Positions 4,366-5,343 of a stretch of DNA of 5,343 bases are shown one piece after another. Location: assembly GCA_934591725.1 (NCBI GenBank), contig CAKTPR010000116.1, positions 1 through 5,343 on the forward strand. The letters are read 5' to 3'. The first letter of the stretch is position 1. Every line of letters begins with the position of its first letter. The position numbers were made by a program, and so were the translations under genes. Below the pieces are notes generated by a model. That model made no database searches. It was given only the letters and a program-made list of their open reading frames with translations, and had not been told where the DNA came from. The stretch comes from an uncultured Oscillospiraceae bacterium. GTDB taxonomy: Bacteria > Bacillota > Clostridia > Oscillospirales > Oscillospiraceae.

Positions 4366-5343
4366 TATCACTCCGCCGCCGAGGACGGTGTCACCGTCAT
4401 AGAGCACGGCGGCCTGACCGGGGGTTATCGCGCGCTGCGGCTCGTCAAAGACGATGTGGACGGCGCTGCTGCCTGCCGGCGTCACCGTCGCCCATTGCTC
4501 GGGGTGGCGGTAGCGTATCTTCGCCTTGCAGCGCAGCCCATGCGTGGGCGCGGCGCCGCTTATCCAGTTGAAGTCTATAACATCCGCTTCGCGGCGGAAC
4601 AGCTCATCATTGCCGCCGAGGACGACCTCGTTCGTGTGCGGGCAGATATCGCAGACGTACAGCGGCGCGGGTGCGGAGATGCCGAGCCCCCTGCGCTGGC
4701 CGATGGTGTAGTGTATCACGCCCTTGTGCTGGCCAAGGACGTTGCCGGACTTGTCCACAAAGTTCCCGCACACCGGCCTGTGCCCGGTGTGCTTTTCTAT
4801 GACCCCGGCATAGTCCCCGTCCGGGACAAAGCAGATATCCTGACTGTCAGGCTTTGCCGCGTTCACAAAGCCGCACTTCTCAGCAAGGGCGCGCACCTCT
4901 GTTTTGCGCATATCACCGAGCGGGAACATGACGTGCGCGAGCTGCTCCTGCGTCATGGCATAGAGCACATAGCTCTGATCCTTGCTCTCGTCAGCGGCCT
5001 TTTTCAGTAGAAAGACGCCGTCCTGCTCCTCGATGCGCGCGTAATGCCCGGTCACGACATAGTCGCAGCCCAGAATTTTCGCGCGGTCGAAGAGCTTGCC
5101 GAACTTCATGAAGCGGTTGCAGTCGATGCACGGGTTCGGCGTGACGCCGTGCTCGTAGCTGTCGATGAACCGGCGGATGACCGTGCTTCGGAAATCGTCC
5201 GTGAAGTTGAACACGTAGAACGGCATGCCCAGCGCGTAGGCGACGCTGCGCGCGTCCTCCACATCGTCGAGCGAGCAGCAGGTGCGTGTGCGCTCGATGC
5301 CCGCATCCTCGTTGTTATAGAGCTTCATCGTGCAGCCGATGCA
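4342..5343 (-). CDS. mnmA: tRNA-specific 2-thiouridylase MnmA (5' truncated)
   Basis: MnmA adenylates U34 of tRNA-Lys, -Glu and -Gln and inserts sulfur delivered by a cysteine desulfurase/relay, giving 2-thiouridine in the cytoplasm. The frame is open to the window edge and begins CIGCTMKLYNNED. The ATG at 5328 is therefore an internal Met, and the true start and the SGGVDSS ATP-pyrophosphatase loop (about 20-25 residues) lie outside. Counting from that Met, PNPCIDCNRFMKFG (65-78) carries the catalytic Cys70, and KPDSQDICFVPDGDY (159-173) carries the second, persulfide-forming Cys166. TGHYARI, SKDQSYVLY and GQRRGLGIS are also present, followed by the beta-barrel C-terminal domain. About 333 residues are visible of a normal total near 355-365. 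No frameshift is seen. The C-terminal QKNQNHA is encoded by the terminator stem. Confidence 0.96.
   Translation of the reverse strand, partial: CIGCTMKLYNNEDAGIERTRTCCSLDDVEDARSVAYALGMPFYVFNFTDDFRSTVIRRFIDSYEHGVTPNPCIDCNRFMKFGKLFDRAKILGCDYVVTGHYARIEEQDGVFLLKKAADESKDQSYVLYAMTQEQLAHVMFPLGDMRKTEVRALAEKCGFVNAAKPDSQDICFVPDGDYAGVIEKHTGHRPVCGNFVDKSGNVLGQHKGVIHYTIGQRRGLGISAPAPLYVCDICPHTNEVVLGGNDELFRREADVIDFNWISGAAPTHGLRCKAKIRYRHPEQWATVTPAGSSAVHIVFDEPQRAITPGQAAVLYDGDTVLGGGVIQKNQNHA

Noticed and set aside
4348..5010. Open frame of about 220 codons on the + strand
   Set aside because: It is antisense to mnmA, begins in the terminator, and has composition typical of a shadow frame.

Overview
This window looks like chromosomal DNA from a moderately GC-rich anaerobic Firmicute of the class Clostridia, probably an Oscillospiraceae/Ruminococcaceae-type gut bacterium. 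The reasons are strong purine-rich Shine-Dalgarno (SD) sequences before almost every gene, AT-rich spacers between GC-rich genes, a Clostridium-type 4-hydroxybutyrate dehydrogenase, a mannose-family PTS EIIA, and an MnmA of the CIGCTMKLY type. The taxonomic placement is inference.

Layout. The left edge holds the 3' end of rplL (ribosomal protein L7/L12, + strand), closed by a long hairpin terminator with A/T runs on both sides that can also serve the opposing operon. A 148-bp spacer (157-304) has no convincing gene but holds a possible degenerate insertion-sequence end. A minus-strand operon then runs from about 2624 down to 305: an orphan mannose-family PTS EIIA, a 3'-terminal fragment of a HAD phosphatase, a 3'-terminal fragment of a BtpA/SgcQ-family protein, an intact iron-type alcohol dehydrogenase best matched to 4-hydroxybutyrate dehydrogenase, and a 163-residue protein of unknown function with a PH/GRAM-like look. 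Divergent from it is a GntR/UTRA regulator split by a one-base frameshift at a run of six A residues. Further right lie an intact adenine-phosphoribosyltransferase-like gene with its own promoter, a hairpin terminator between convergent genes, and the 5'-truncated tRNA 2-thiouridylase gene mnmA on the minus strand.

Between 1959 and 3607 three genes appear broken: HAD and btpA survive only as C-terminal fragments lying in their expected positions, and gntR is frameshifted. EIIA, the dehydrogenase and the small downstream gene are intact. The simplest reading is a sugar-PTS operon (regulator, EIIA, HAD phosphatase, BtpA-like enzyme) that collapsed by internal deletions while its downstream dehydrogenase pair was kept. 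The EIIA has no EIIB, EIIC or EIID partner here, so if it still works it needs partners elsewhere or has become regulatory. The right-hand genes (phosphoribosyltransferase, mnmA) are housekeeping and appear unrelated.

No CRISPR array, tRNA, rRNA or intact transposase gene is visible.
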